This document shows, in pieces, positions 22,662 through 34,464 of a stretch of 64,000 bases of DNA. The DNA is from Malus domestica (lineage: Eukaryota > Streptophyta > Magnoliopsida > Rosales > Rosaceae), in the NCBI RefSeq assembly GCF_042453785.1, contig NC_091677.1, forward strand, positions 6,791,501 to 6,855,500, given 5' to 3'. The translations under genes and the position numbers were made by a program. The notes below the pieces were generated by a model. The model was not told the DNA's origin, did not search any database, and was given only the letters and a program-made list of their open reading frames with translations. How positions within the stretch are numbered: the first letter of the stretch is position 1; each line of letters starts with the position of its first letter.

Positions 22662-23152
22662 AGTGGGATCGGCTATATGAATCTTAGAACGCCATTGTGC
22701 TCGGTCCTGTGTCATGTCCTTCGTTAGATCCAAGTACTCTGAGTCTTTTCTTAGAGTCTCTTCCAAAGTTTTCCTAGGTCTTCCTCTACCCCTTCGGCCC
22801 TGAACCTCTGTCCCATAGTCGCATCTTCTAATTGGAGCGTCAGTAGGCCTTCTTTGCACATGTCCAAACCACCGTAACCGATTTTCTCTCATCTTTCCTT
22901 CAATTTCGGCTACTCCTACTTTACCCCGGATATCCTCATTCCTAATCTTATCCTTTCTCGTATGCCCACACATCCAACGAAGCATCCTCATCTCCGCTAC
23001 ACCCATTTTGTGTACGTGTTGATGCTTCAACGCCCAACATTCTGTGCCATACAGCATCGCCGGCCTTATTGCCGTCCTATAAAATTTTCCCTTGAGCTTC
23101 AGTGGCATACGGCGGTCACACAACACGCCGGATGCACTCTTCCACTTCATCC
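22662..23152 (-). mobile_element. RTE-type LINE, 3' fragment (right copy)
   Basis: This is a second copy of the same LINE region in the same orientation as the one at 18383-19000, here open over about 164 codons ([20 protein letters not shown] through [13 protein letters not shown]). The trinucleotide tail is missing. The 3' end instead joins element A at a shared ACTGAGTGG-like stretch (about 22660-22670). It stops at about 23152 within WMKWKSASG. Confidence 0.87.
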
Positions 23153-24388
23153 ATGGTTGAAATCACTTGCTGATTGATATTTCGGAGAAATTGGAGAAGA
23201 GGATGCAGGATGGCATTCAGATTGTCGGAGGAGAGTTGGATAGAGTAGGGGTATGCTGGTATGGTCGACGGTTGGAGGAGGGAGCGGAGATGGAGTTGAC
23301 AATTGGAGGAAAGAAGTTGGAGGAGGGTGGGAGGAAAGAAGGTGTGTGAGAAGTAGAATAGGATGTGTGGATATCACACCCCTTAATATTATTGGGCCAC
23401 CTAAGATGGTCAGCAAATTGGGTACTCCCCAATGAGTACCTAAGTATTATCAAGGAAAATATGTTGACCGGAAAGTTGATGACCACGATGAAAGTAAAAT
23501 CACATGAAATGGGAGTGATGGGAATGCTTCTGAACCAGGTGAGATGCAGAAACTTACTGCAACTGCGGGTGGTGGGATGAAGTTGGAAATGCAAGAGAGT
23601 TCCGAGAAAAGTGAGGGTTCTGGGGTGACAGTGAAGAGTGGCTTTATCAGCGGCGAGAGACTGAAACGAATGGGGATCAACGGCTAGTAATAGGAGGGAG
23701 GAGAACAAGGTTAAGTTTTTAAGACCAATGGAGTGGCAAGTGTGAGAAGTAGGAGATTCCTCATACTTGATCAGAGTGGGTCTGTGGGCAAAGAAGAGGA
23801 GGCGGCTTTAAACTGGAAACTAAACAGGGGATGATCAACCCGTCCATTCTTCAGATGTTGAAAACTTGGAGCTTCCAAACCCTGCAAAAGCCGAAGATCA
23901 TAGGAAACAGAAACACTTGAAGTTGGAAAATCGAAAGAGTACAGGGACGTTAAAGACATCAACAAATAACCTAAACAACACGAACACCAGGAAATCAGAA
24001 AATAGTGATGAAGAAATGAAATGTTAGCTTCTGTGGCATTGTCGCGGGGAAGGGAGGAGAAAGGGTAAATAGAGATTATGAAGGATTGGTAAAGGGTCTG
24101 ATTCGGTTGTCCTTCACAATCTCAAGCATAATTAATCAAACGACCTTATATCATTGAAAACATGAAAAGTTAACTCATGGGATCGTAAAAGCAACTACAA
24201 AAAGAGCACAACTGAACAGGGGCATAAACTCCCAACAAAACCATTAACCTCAACTTTTTCAATGTATTCATCTCCACAGACTAATCATAAATCATTTCCT
24301 GACAATGAGAAAGACATATGAAGACATGTTATATCCAAGCAAACTTGTTATTACGAAGAAGTTCCAGGAGTATCTAAAACTCCAAACC
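23153..24388. other. Intergenic, no gene recognised
   Basis: Purine-rich sequence with short open frames on both strands but no recognisable domain or codon pattern. The right end (about 24200-24388) is probably the 3' UTR of the minus-strand gene that follows. Confidence 0.4.
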
Positions 24389-26253
24389 TCAGTGCTTTGC
24401 TTCCACAAGGTTCTGAAAATAAACAACTTTAGTCAGCAAAAGCTAAAATTACAGTCCAAAATAAAACAAGAGTTACGTCAGTGATTCCATTCCATATTAA
24501 AATGCCAAGGTCACTTCCAGTTGTGTTTACCTAATTCAATCCAAACGTGTTGTTTATCTTCCTCTTCTCCCAGATACTACAACAGTCCTCCAATATAGTG
24601 GCACACATTATAGAAAATAGCTACACTGCATGCTTCACAACAGATAGAAGCACTCTATAAAAACCGGAATTGTCCTAAATTCACCTAACCTAATCCATTG
24701 TTAGCTCTATGCGGACATTAGAAACAAAACAACACACCATGATTTTATCATCCACACACACACACACGCATTTTTGAAAAAGCAACTCCCCATGATAATC
24801 TGATCAACTGACCATATGCGAACAACTTGAAGATTGCAAATAAGCGTGTTACACATTGTCCAATTCATCTGATGATTATATATGTAAATTTTCTTATAGA
24901 TGAACCACTAACCATTTAATACAACACCATCTCTATCCGACAACCAAAAGCGCACAATATACAGCAAAATATGATGAAGGGGCATAAGAAGAATAATCAT
25001 TTATCTACACGGTATAAAATGGGAGATGCATCATGGGTGATCTAATTACGTATTTGGAGTCCTAGTTACTTTTCAGCATGCACAGAGTGAACCGAATCGA
25101 TACGCTGGAATAAAAAAAGTAGAAGAACAACATTTCACTAGAATGGGAAAGCGAACAGTCATATAAACGCATATCTAATTGACTACACCAAAATCAAGAC
25201 CATGAGCCGCTGCCCACGTTCATTTACATAAAAACCATTGCTCATTCAAATGACCACAACAATGTTGCTTAGGATATCCGATGCCTAGGCTCGTAACCGA
25301 CCACAACAATATCATAGTACTTAAGGGAGAAAGAAATCTGAAGTACCTCTTCTTTCTTGCCTTTGCCTCCAGTGAAAAACTTGTAACCTCCAAAGATGAG
25401 TAGACCCCAGCCAGATAAAGATACAATTACAAACTGCAAAAGTACCGTACCCAGTCAAGACAACTTAATGTGTCAACTAATTTCTATCATACTAGTGGTT
25501 CAAGAACAACACTAATCAATTTCAACGAGGTAACGTGTAAAACCACTAATCCGTAACTAAAACTCTCTTTTACCATGTTTATATTTAAGAAAATCATCAC
25601 TCTTTTCGTCACAATATAAATCATAACTCATAAGATAAAAACATTTCAAACCCAAAACAACAAAAAATGCATCTTTCTGATTATATATAGATCATGCTAC
25701 ATTTCTTCATCCATAAAAAAAAAATTAGTTTTTTTCTTTGTAATTGTCAATTCCAAACAAATGGGTAAAATCAAAACCCAGAAAAAATCATCAAAATCAT
25801 CACAACCCAAAATTTAACAAGTAACTAATTTCATGAAATTGAATACCAAAACAATAAATACATGCATGCATACATATTACACACACACACACACACACAT
25901 ATATATAAATTCATGAGATCGAAGACCAAAAAATGTAGCGGGAGAGAGAGACTGACATGCTCTTCCTTCCATTTAGATGGGCTCAATGGGTCTTGCCAGA
26001 CGTTAACCCTTGGGGGTCCATGGTGATCTGAAAATTTCACATTTTTTGTGGTTGAAAACCAAATCAGCTAAAAAATCAGATCGGAGATCAAGTAATACAC
26101 AAAATACAAGATTGAAAATTTGGGATTATTACCAGCAGCGCCGGCGAGGCCGCGGCGGTGGATTATATTGGAAGGGAGAGACGAAGTTCTCGCCGTGGAG
26201 ATGCGGCTTGAAGTGGCGAGTTGACGAGCTGCGGCCGCCGCTAGAGTAGCCAT
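24389..26253 (-). CDS. Small single-pass mitochondrial-type protein, four exons
   Basis: Four exons, all with GT..AG borders, join in frame to a 100-residue protein: 26133-26253, 25957-26027, 25347-25433 and a 24-base last coding exon 24389-24412. Residues 1-40 (MATLAAAAARQLATSS... RRGLAGAA) look like a mitochondrial presequence, with many Ala/Ser/Arg and no acids. Residues 41-65 (HHGPPRVNVWQDPLSPSKW) are polar and highly specific. Then comes one hydrophobic helix (FVIVSLSGWGLLIFGGY) and a lysine-rich tail. I recognise the pattern as a conserved plant protein but cannot name its function. A relation to Arabidopsis At2g20820 is a guess from gene order. An upstream in-frame ATG near 26349 exists, but the chosen start gives the clean presequence. 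Confidence 0.72.
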
Positions 26254-27602
26254 GCCTTTGAGCTTCAAATGAGAGAGAGGGAGACGAAGAGAGGAGCGAG
26301 AAAGGGAAATACGAGGAAACGCTTTGGTCATAGAAAGAGGCTTGCCCATCAGAAAAACGACGTCGTCTGGGCTAATTACTGATGGAGCACGGTTGGTACT
26401 TTTACTTGGGTTAGTACTTGTAAGCCCAAGGGTGACAAACTAGGCCGATTTACAAAAGGAAATTTACATGCAACGGGAACTGTAGAATAACGGTTTTTTA
26501 AATATATCACGGAGCGGAAGGTTATACGTTTCAACCTAGTCGCATAAAAAATAGGAATGTTTTATCAGTATACCTCTTTTTATTTCTTACACACTTATTG
26601 TTAATTTATGTTCTTTGATCTTCTTCAACTCATACAATCCGATGACCATATAAACAAATTTTTAACCAAATTGGGTTCCATCAAATCCTTCTTCAACTCA
26701 TACGATCTAATGACCGTATACTTCTTCAACTCATACAATCCAATGACCGTATAAACAGAATTTTACTGAATTTGTTTTAACAGTTTAATGAAGTTTCACT
26801 TATCTTAATCGCCTACTTCTATTTAAATCGTGTTAAAATGAAGTTTCAGGTTGTCACGTTGTAGTTGAACAGTAGCTTTTGATATGTACCAGAGACTCAC
26901 ACAATGTGAACAACAAGGTTTTAAAAAGTGTGAGACGCTAGTCGAGCGGGGCTAGGGTTTAGGCCATTTTTTTTATTTTAATTAAATTTATTATCTAACG
27001 TATAAATAAATATTCACTTATATGTAAAAATACATAATTGTACTGAGATACATAAATTGTAAAATAGAATGACATATAGATTATAAAATTTAGAATGTAT
27101 TGAAAACATGGGGAACAAGCATATAATGAGTGTTCATCTAATTATTTAACAAGTCTCTTACAATATATTGAAGAAAAAAAAACAAAATGCAAAATGAAAG
27201 TTTTTTATTTTTTTACAAAGTGAGAGTCGCCTAGGCAGACTAGGCGGGTGCCTCAGCGGGCTAGGCGGGCGTCTAGGCATGTCTAGGGGCCCTTTTTTAA
27301 TTTTCAAATGGCCTAGGAGTTAATCAGGGTGGTGGCCTACCGTTAGCGCCTAGGCAGGGTCTAGGTGTCGTTGGACGGAGATTTTTAGAACAATAGTCAT
27401 GTGAAGCAAGTGCTACATAATTGATTAGTGTCTGGCACAACGTGCCGGCCCGTTTTAGTATTTTATTATCCACTCCTTATTAATTCAAAGTTAAATTATG
27501 AGATAAAATGAAATTAATATTTCATACAATGTAAGCCTAGCAATGTAGAAACGTACAAAGAATACAATTCTTGTTAACGCAGAGGGCAGTTGCATATTTT
27601 TG
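26254..27602. other. Intergenic with an unclassified repeat
   Basis: 26617-26760 holds three copies of CTTCAACTCATACAATC-like sequence. About 26912-27392 looks like one repeat: it starts ACAAGGTTTTAAAA, ends near TTTTTAGAACAATAG (imperfect inverted ends), and holds a GC-rich block with CGCCTAGGCAGACTAGGCGG and kin. No coding sequence is seen. Confidence 0.4.
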
Positions 27603-28520
27603 TTAACTCTTGAAGTCAAGCAAAATAGGCAAAAGAAGAATGACAATAACACAAGTGCCAATAACAATGGCAATGCAAGTGCACTTCCTGGTACTCTTCT
27701 GATAGTCCTTAGCCACCTCAAGCTGCACGGTTCCCCGCCTAACGAATGAATTGGCATGCGCCACGTGGCTCTCGATGTCGTTCAGCTGCTGCCCTTGTGC
27801 ATCTACGAGTGCAGCCATGTCAAGGAATACCTGGTGGAGCTCAATGAGGCTCTTCTCCATCTCCTTCACAGCACCAAGCCTCTCTTGGATTTCTTGAACC
27901 GTGTCCAAAACTTGGCCGCGGCCCTGCTCCTCCATCGCCTTCTGGAGCAATGTCTCTCCCTCTCCGCTCGATATCAAATTCTCTATTGTTTCCTTGTTGG
28001 CCTTCTCACCTGTGATTGTGAAGTACCTCCTTTGAACTGTCTCTTTGTATTCGCATGCAATTTTGGCCCTTAAGCCTTGAAAATCATCCATCATGTCCTT
28101 TAGCTTCTTGGCCAAGCCATTGAACACTGAAGTTCTTGTTCGATCCGAAGATGACCCTGTGCCGCACCCTGGAACTTTTCGCTGATCCTCATTGGAGAGT
28201 TCGAGCTTTTCTAACTTCCCCTTGATGAGTTTAACCAACTTCAACACCTGCTCAACATCAGAGTCCATCCGTGCGCGAAGCCCCTTCATGGACTTGGCAT
28301 CGTGGACGAGCTTGCTCTTCTCGTTGGCTCCCTCTAACCGCTTGTAATGCTGCACCACAGCTCTCATGTCACGTTGGACATTCTCTATCTCCTTGAAGAA
28401 TCCATCAAGATCGACAGTCTCTTTCCATGTCTCGCCTCCATCCTGCATGTCATCGATGTAGACTTGGCGCTCAAGGTCCTTGTATCTTTTGAACGAATCG
28501 CTCATAAACAAATCGTTCAT
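27603..28520 (-). CDS. SYP124: Plasma-membrane Qa-SNARE syntaxin, SYP12 type
   Basis: A 305-residue intronless syntaxin. It would sit on the plasma membrane and pair with SNAP33-type and VAMP72 SNAREs to fuse secretory vesicles. The N-terminus [16 protein letters not shown] is the SYP1 signature. Residues about 35-160 form the Habc three-helix region. [15 protein letters not shown] is the conserved linker. [14 protein letters not shown] and [11 protein letters not shown] lead into the SNARE helix (about 210-275), with the zero-layer glutamine in [14 protein letters not shown]-terminal anchor ([19 protein letters not shown]) ends the protein. Its length and the short tail after the anchor fit the pollen-type SYP124/125 group better than SYP121, which has a longer tail. 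The exact paralogue is inferred. Confidence 0.93.
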   Translation of the reverse strand: MNDLFMSDSFKRYKDLERQVYIDDMQDGGETWKETVDLDGFFKEIENVQRDMRAVVQHYKRLEGANEKSKLVHDAKSMKGLRARMDSDVEQVLKLVKLIKGKLEKLELSNEDQRKVPGCGTGSSSDRTRTSVFNGLAKKLKDMMDDFQGLRAKIACEYKETVQRRYFTITGEKANKETIENLISSGEGETLLQKAMEEQGRGQVLDTVQEIQERLGAVKEMEKSLIELHQVFLDMAALVDAQGQQLNDIESHVAHANSFVRRGTVQLEVAKDYQKSTRKCTCIAIVIGTCVIVILLLPILLDFKS

Positions 28521-29325
28521 CTTCGCAGATCAAGTATTTCGATCAACTTTCCTGTTTGGCAGGTAGGAGTTTCGGGTTTGGATTGGTGAGAGGCTCGTAG
28601 CAACCTTCACTTTTTAAGAGGACGGACATTGGAGGAGAGGGATTCATGGTTGCCCATGAACTACCACATGGCTGCATCTCCTAAATGAGATACCATTTGA
28701 ATTGGGTTTGACTTCGTGATTGATTTTCAACTCAATCAACAACTGTAATTTTGAAACATAAGAACGTGTTGACCAAATGGATTAATTAAATAAAAGAAAC
28801 ATGATGAGCACTAAACATTTTGTCGCTGCAGCTGGCCGGCCGGCCTGAGTAAATTTCGAGTGTGACGGCCATACAATCACGTGAATTACGCAATATATAA
28901 TTCAATTCATCTAGGGTTTGCAGTGTGAGCAGTGCCGTTGCAGTGAAAACTAGCAAAAAAAGATTTTGTCAACATGCTACAAACACACATGATAAGAAAG
29001 CAGAATTAGTAACAGCCAAACTTGGTATATCTACAAAAAAAAAAAAAATTATTACAAGCGATATTCCTACTTTAAGCAACGTAAGAGGAAGACCCTATCT
29101 ACGTAACAAAAGTGAAATTACGCGAATGTTCAATCGGCTAATTACCAAAACTTTCTTGCTCATTCACAGAACGTTATACTCACATATACATTACAAGGGC
29201 CAGTTTCATGCATCAATCACCTTCCAAGCCAACAATTTCTAAGAAATATAACGTCACTTAGCGCCCGTGCTATATAACTTCGTCGCAAACCCTTTTTTTC
29301 TTTTTTCTTTTTGTCTTAGTTGCTG
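28521..29325. other. Intergenic between syntaxin and QWRF genes
   Basis: It contains the syntaxin promoter side and the QWRF 3' end, with an A14 run at about 29035-29048. No gene or clear repeat is seen. Confidence 0.4.
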
Positions 29326-31538
29326 CTAATTAATTTGTTCTTGTTTCCAAAGTTCCAACTGAATTATACTGCACTTCAAACTCCTCTCTTCAATCTGTCC
29401 GAACAAAATCAGAAGGAACAAGTCAGTTTTCCGGAGTTTGGTGCAGTTCATGTCATGTGACATTAAGCATTAGTAACCGTAATTTGGAACACGTTAGTTT
29501 TATAGGGAAAAGGAGTTAGCGTCCGTTTACTACCTCTAGTGTGGAAATGTTTCTGAAAAGCTCAAGACACTCCTCTAAAAGCAATTTTTCTTGTGCAACC
29601 ACCTCCGCTAATTCCGACAGTAACGGAGCAGCTTGCTCTGCCTGTTCAAGAATCGGCTTCAATGTAAGTCCACATTACACGAATCCCAAGTATACAACAT
29701 TATAAAACAACTGAAGCGTACCAATGGTGAGAAATTAGAAAGCAACAACTTAATGGAAGTGGTGAGATCCGAAGCATGTCGAAGAGCAACAGAAGCAGAT
29801 TGAGTGTCCGCCTGCATTCGCACTCAGTTTTGTTAGAAAAAATGCATCTCTTTTGCCCAAAATAAGAGATTAGAGTCAGTTTCCTTTCCCCTACCTCTGA
29901 ACCTTCAACGAGGGGCACCCTGCAGACAACAGAATGCAAGCACTCTTTCATCATGCAAACTGCTGCCATGTGTTGCCGTTCCATATCTCCCCAAGAATCC
30001 AATGGCTTAAGCTACACAAATTACAAACATATTAACACAGGTTGTTTGAATCAATCCAAACTTCTATACACCATCAAATCTCGTAACGAAAACCCTTAGG
30101 TATCGTAGTTTGCCACTCACTTGAGAATAGAGTATGAAGTTCAGCTTCATGTCAAGCCTTTCTTTTTGTAACTTCACTTTCTTCTGTAGCACGGAATGCC
30201 GTAACTTCATCAGAGCATCCCAAGCATATAAAACATTGACCTGCAAATGTTGAAGAATGTTAAAAGTGTCGCATAGAAAACTTTGACAATTAAATATAAC
30301 TTATATTTAGTGATTTTATTGCCAATTGCACCGAGACATACCTGTGCTTGATCTGCTATGTTCTGATTCACAACATCAGCTCTAGCATTTGCAAACCGCC
30401 ACTGCAAATATCGATTATGAAGCAACCGGAGTTGATGACCCATCTCTGTCATACTTGAGCCCGAAGAAACCGAATTAGACCTCACCAGCAAGACATTAGA
30501 AGAAGAAGATTTTTTACTCTTGAACAAGTCCAACCCCAAGTTGAACAACTTCTCCACCCCTTTGGTTTTCGAGGGACTTGTAGGGGGCTTCAAGCTCGAA
30601 AATGACATTGGTACTTCCTTATTCTCCACAGACATCGTCGGCGACCCTGTTCTTCCCGGCGACAACGCCCACTGTGTTGTCGCCGTCAGAGAATGAGCCC
30701 TCCTCATCACATTTTTAATGGTGAATTTGTTCGGCTTCGGAGACTTATCTCCCGATATCGGATTTGCGATGTTAGAATCCGACGTCCCTCTTCGATGCCT
30801 CAAAGGTATCTCATTCATGTACTTGGAAGAAACCTCTACACCCGATTTCCGAGCAGCTGAACCAACATTCGGAGACCCCATAATCATCCCTGAAGAGCCG
30901 TCACTGCACTCTGATTCCGAATCAAGGGTATCCGGGAAACCATCCGAATTTCTCCGAGATTGTTTCTGATACAGAGCATTTTCGTCCACTGAAAATCTCC
31001 GAGGAGCTGCCACATTCGAACTGCTTGAAAACTTGCTGGAAGACGACGAAGTAGAAGAAGAAGAAGAGTTAGAATTTCTGGAAAACCTGAACTTTCCAGT
31101 GTATCTCATCGACCCGCCAAGAAACGGTATGTGACGTTCTTTGGCGCTTTCTCTCCCTTTCTCTTTGGGATTATCCAACGAACCAAACTCTCTGCAGCTC
31201 CTTCCTCTGTCAAAGATTGAATCCTTACGTTGGACGCGATCTTCGCGCCTGTCGTTTCCGAGCTGGTCGGCGAGAGTGTCGAGCTTCTTGTGCGACGAGT
31301 TTGAAGAGGGCCATAGTCCGCGGGTGGGGCCCGAATCGTCGAGCTGCGTTTTGGGCTTTCGGGCATCGGAGAAAGGTGAAACAGGTTTGCGCCGGACCGG
31401 CGAGATGGGATGGTTCGGCGACGGGAGCGTGGTGGTTTCTGTGGTGGTTGGCGATGATAGAAACCGCGAGCTTACTTCGCGGGATTTGGCTCTTCTGGGT
31501 TTGTGGGATTGGTCTGTCACCACTTGATCGTTCTTCAT
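29326..31538 (-). CDS. QWRF3: QWRF motif-containing protein (probably QWRF3), six exons
   Basis: Six exons join in frame to a 566-residue protein: 30342-31538, 30121-30240, 29895-30011, 29722-29811, 29534-29641 and 29326-29394, each a multiple of three with GT..AG borders. The N-terminal 370 residues are basic and Ser/Pro rich (SREVSSRFLSSP, RRFSVDENALY, RRGTSDSNI, RRAHSLT), as in microtubule-binding members of the SCO3/EDE1 family. The signature HNRYLQWRFANARAD lies at the end of exon 1. The later exons form a helical DUF566-type region (YAWDALMKLRHSVLQKKVKL, LDSWGDMERQH). Known members act on microtubules. The QWRF3 label rests on its lying near a GAUT10-like gene, as I recall for At2g20815/At2g20810. 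Confidence 0.88.
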
Positions 31539-31552
31539 TCTGTGTGTGTGTA

Positions 31553-31553
31553 T

Positions 31554-31600
<47 letters not shown>
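31553..31600. repeat. (GA)n microsatellite in the QWRF 5' leader
   Basis: About 23 AGAG-type dinucleotides follow a short GT run 15 bases upstream of the QWRF start codon, so the mRNA leader would contain a CU-rich tract. Such repeats are common in plant 5' UTRs and tend to vary in length. Confidence 0.9.
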
Positions 31601-31601
<1 letters not shown>

Positions 31602-31639
31602 GTTTTGAAGGATTTGAGAAGTTGATTTGTCTGCGTTTG

Positions 31640-33049
31640 TTTGGGAAAGAGATGAGACCAAAAACAAACAACCACATTTGAAATGGCGGCAAATTAGATC
31701 CTCTGCCGGCATATGAGGGGGTTTTGTGGGATATTCGAGGTGGGATTACTGAAATGCCCTCGTCGAGGCTGACTTGGTAAATATGTGGCCAATAAAACAA
31801 AATTGATTTGCATCAAATTTTCTTTCTGCGCTCCAAATTGAATATTTTACAGTGAACAAAAAATAATAATAATCTTAACTTCAAGTAGGAGTGTGAGAGG
31901 TCAAACAAAGAATGTTAAATCGTTATAATTTTGTGATAAATTTTAGAAACAAACTATCGCTACAAAATATCGATAAACGTAAATGAATTTAGATATTTGC
32001 ATCATGTTTGTTTTTTGTCAAAATTTACATCATGTTTAATAATTATAGTAATGCTTATATGTATCGTATTTACTTATTGGAATTACGTAAAATTTATCAA
32101 ACGTAGCAATGCTCCATGCACTTTATTTAATCGTATTGGTGTTTACATGAAAGAATGGCTAAATACAACTAATTTATCTTTAGAAATTTAAAATGTTTTC
32201 GCTTTGGGTGGTGGAAGGAGTGAATATATATAAGAGTTAACGAAATGAACTGAGCCGGCAAAGTTAAGAGATAACAAGGGGTTTATTTGGAATCAGCCAT
32301 TTGTCAAATTGTGTTTTTTGTGGGCTTCTGCAATACACTTGGTATTTGTTAATTTGTATTTAATTTTTGGGTTAAATTTGTTATTAATATGAATATGCGT
32401 GTTTATGTAAGCTAATTGTTTTATCTTTGTTACTGTAAATAAAATTCAAGTGATAAATTAATCTCAAATCATATGAAAGAAACAGTCAATTTCGAGTTCG
32501 ATAAAACTAAGAGACCGTTTATATATTTTGTATGATTGGTAAGCTTGGAGTTGGAGTTGGAGTTGGAGTTGGAGGCATAAATATAAGCGTAGTTAGTTAT
32601 AGGGGTAATATTAGGGAGATCAAATCTTTTAAACCAAATTTGTAAACTAAATGATATGGTTAGAGATGATTGAATTACTAATTCAGTGTCAATCAACGTG
32701 CTTTGTTTTTTTGTTAGTTATACATCATTTGGTTTGTAAAATGATTTAAAAATTTTGGTCTCCTAAAATTATTCAAGTTAGATAGACGTGACACAATTCT
32801 AAAAGAAAGTATAGTGGTTACATTAATTCTATGAAGATAAACAGTTACTTTGAATTACGGGTGAGCAAAAGCGAACTTAGAGCTACCAAATAATTACATG
32901 CACGCACAAGGGGGTCGTGAAATACTAGAAAAGTCAAACTTTGTGTAAGTTGGTGAGCTTCTCACATTACAAGCCAGAGATAACAGCAGCTCGGCCTCTG
33001 AAAAAAAAGAAATAAAAATAATAAACAGCTTAAAATTCAAAAACTGAAA
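31640..33049. other. AT-rich intergenic with a hexamer repeat
   Basis: About 32543-32573 holds (GGAGTT)n, roughly five units. The rest shows no gene, RNA or clear transposon. Confidence 0.5.
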
Positions 33050-33121
33050 CGCCGTTGCCGGGGATCGAACCCGGGTCACCCGCGTGACAGGCGGGAATAC
33101 TTACCACTATACTACAACGAC
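33050..33121 (-). tRNA. tRNA-Asp (GUC)
   Basis: The minus strand folds as a 72-nt tRNA. The acceptor stem GTCGTTG pairs with CAACGGC (one G-U). The D arm (GTATAGTGGTAAGTAT), the anticodon loop CTGTCAC with GTC, and the T arm CCGGGTTCGATCCCCGG are all present. No intron is seen. A T-run (TTTTT) just downstream on the minus strand can end Pol III transcription. CCA is not encoded, as normal for nuclear tRNA genes. Confidence 0.98.
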
Positions 33122-33302
33122 CTTGTTGTTCCAGATCCCTATTTGTTATTATTTGTTATTTTTCCATTCCACGTTATATATCAATCGATTACCATCTATG
33201 ACAGGTAGAGGTATAAGTATTATGGGTTAAAAAATCGACTTCACATTTTCCTACCACAGTTGGCATTCGAGCAATATTTTAATCTAAACTACAACTTGAG
33301 TG

Positions 33303-33468
33303 ACCACTCGGTACTACGGTCTAGTGGTATTCCTTTCCATTTGTAAGTGAGAGGTTTTTGGTTCGATTCTCGCCAAAGACGAATTTGAACCACATTATTG
33401 CTAGCCTATTGTGAGGCTAAGTCACCTCCACCCCCTTAGTGTAAAGAATATCGTTTGTTAAAAAAAAT
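33303..33468 (+). mobile_element. tRNA-derived SINE with perfect 15-bp target duplication
   Basis: A 166-bp element is flanked by ACTACAACTTGAGTG at 33288-33302 and 33469-33483. It has a Pol III A-box-like GGTCTAGTGGTAT (about 33319) and a B box GGTTCGATTCTC (about 33360), an unrelated body (GCCTATTGTGAGGCTAAGTC), and an A-run end. The perfect duplication implies a recent insertion. A truncated relative lies at about 11072-11145. Confidence 0.9.
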
Positions 33469-33483
33469 ACTACAACTTGAGTG

Positions 33484-34054
33484 CAAATGAGGGAGTTCTA
33501 ACCAACTTCGCTACTCTATGGTTTGCCAACTCAGTTTGCCGTGATTGTACCTCATTTGTTAAATCATAAAACTATATGTTGTTAGCACGTAAAGAAAAGA
33601 TAGGAAAATGATTTCTACACACCATTTTTCTCGTTCTAGACATCCTTTTATGCTTGCGTCTTCATTCTCCTTTGCTTTGCTCGATCCAAAATCATAAATT
33701 GAAGAGTAAACGAAAATGATTGATTTTATTAGAAAAGGTGTGGGATTTTCTATAGCACTTGACCAACCAATAGATCAAATAAGCATGTGGTCCAATATTT
33801 TAGTAGATAGGATGTTGGGTTTCCACCCATATCTAGGGTTTGGACTCCCTTCTCTCCCAAATTATTATAATAATTTCAAACCCTCATCTCTACTTAATAT
33901 TAATAAATAAATAAAATAGATCAAACAATTTATAAGGATACAAATATTGCAGTTCAACATATTAATATTATACCACAGATACTGCCAAAAATAGTTCTTG
34001 AAGAATAGTGGTTAGCATTAACAACCTGAATGACTTATACGAAGTAAGAGCAAA
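33484..34054. other. Intergenic, no feature seen
   Basis: Short open frames only. No recognisable gene, RNA or repeat. Confidence 0.4.
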
Positions 34055-34464
34055 CTGTCGATTTGCCATCTGAACTATCACCCAACTTTCGATTTCCCAC
34101 CTGAACTTTTTAATTGGAAAATTAAGGACTTAAACTAATTTTTTTGGCCGATTTACCCCCTACTGTTAATTTTTCATTCATTCCATCCAAAATTATGTTA
34201 AATGGATGTGTGTGCACAACATGTGTGGGTAGTTCGATCGCTTCATTCTTTAAAATAATTAAAAACCTTAGATTTCTATAATATAAACCTATGCAAATAT
34301 GTATGATTCTATAGTTTTTGTGTTTGAATGTTTAGTGATGTAACGTTTTTGTCCACAAATGAGAGTTACATGGTTTGCACATGATAAGATTTAACGTTAA
34401 TTTGGATGAAATCTATTAAAAACTAACGGTAGGGGGGAAATCGGCCAAAAAATTAGTTTAAGTC

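Larger units (their letters stand above)
18997..22668 (+). mobile_element. Repeat element A, LTR-derived, carrying a 224-codon ORF
   Basis: This copy runs opposite to element B (34465-38502) and matches it over most of its length, including the LTR-like U5/R motif GTGGTTCACCCAGATTGGCT at about 19090, the repeated GATATGGGATAC motif, the repeat arrays and the ORF. It lacks about 47 terminal bases at its left, roughly 290 bases of the LTR U3 region, and the whole second LTR-like end at its right. Both ends abut RTE LINE tails. No RT, integrase or protease coding was found, so it is non-autonomous. I do not recognise the family name. It looks truncated and of moderate age. Confidence 0.75.

Noticed and set aside
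27756-28073. 105-codon plus-strand frame opposite the syntaxin
   Set aside because: Antisense shadow of a well-supported intronless syntaxin gene; no domain.
31217-31681. Open frames on the plus strand and in other frames over the QWRF first exon
   Set aside because: They are shadows of a Ser/Arg-rich exon plus a (GA)n repeat. The six-exon minus-strand gene explains the region.
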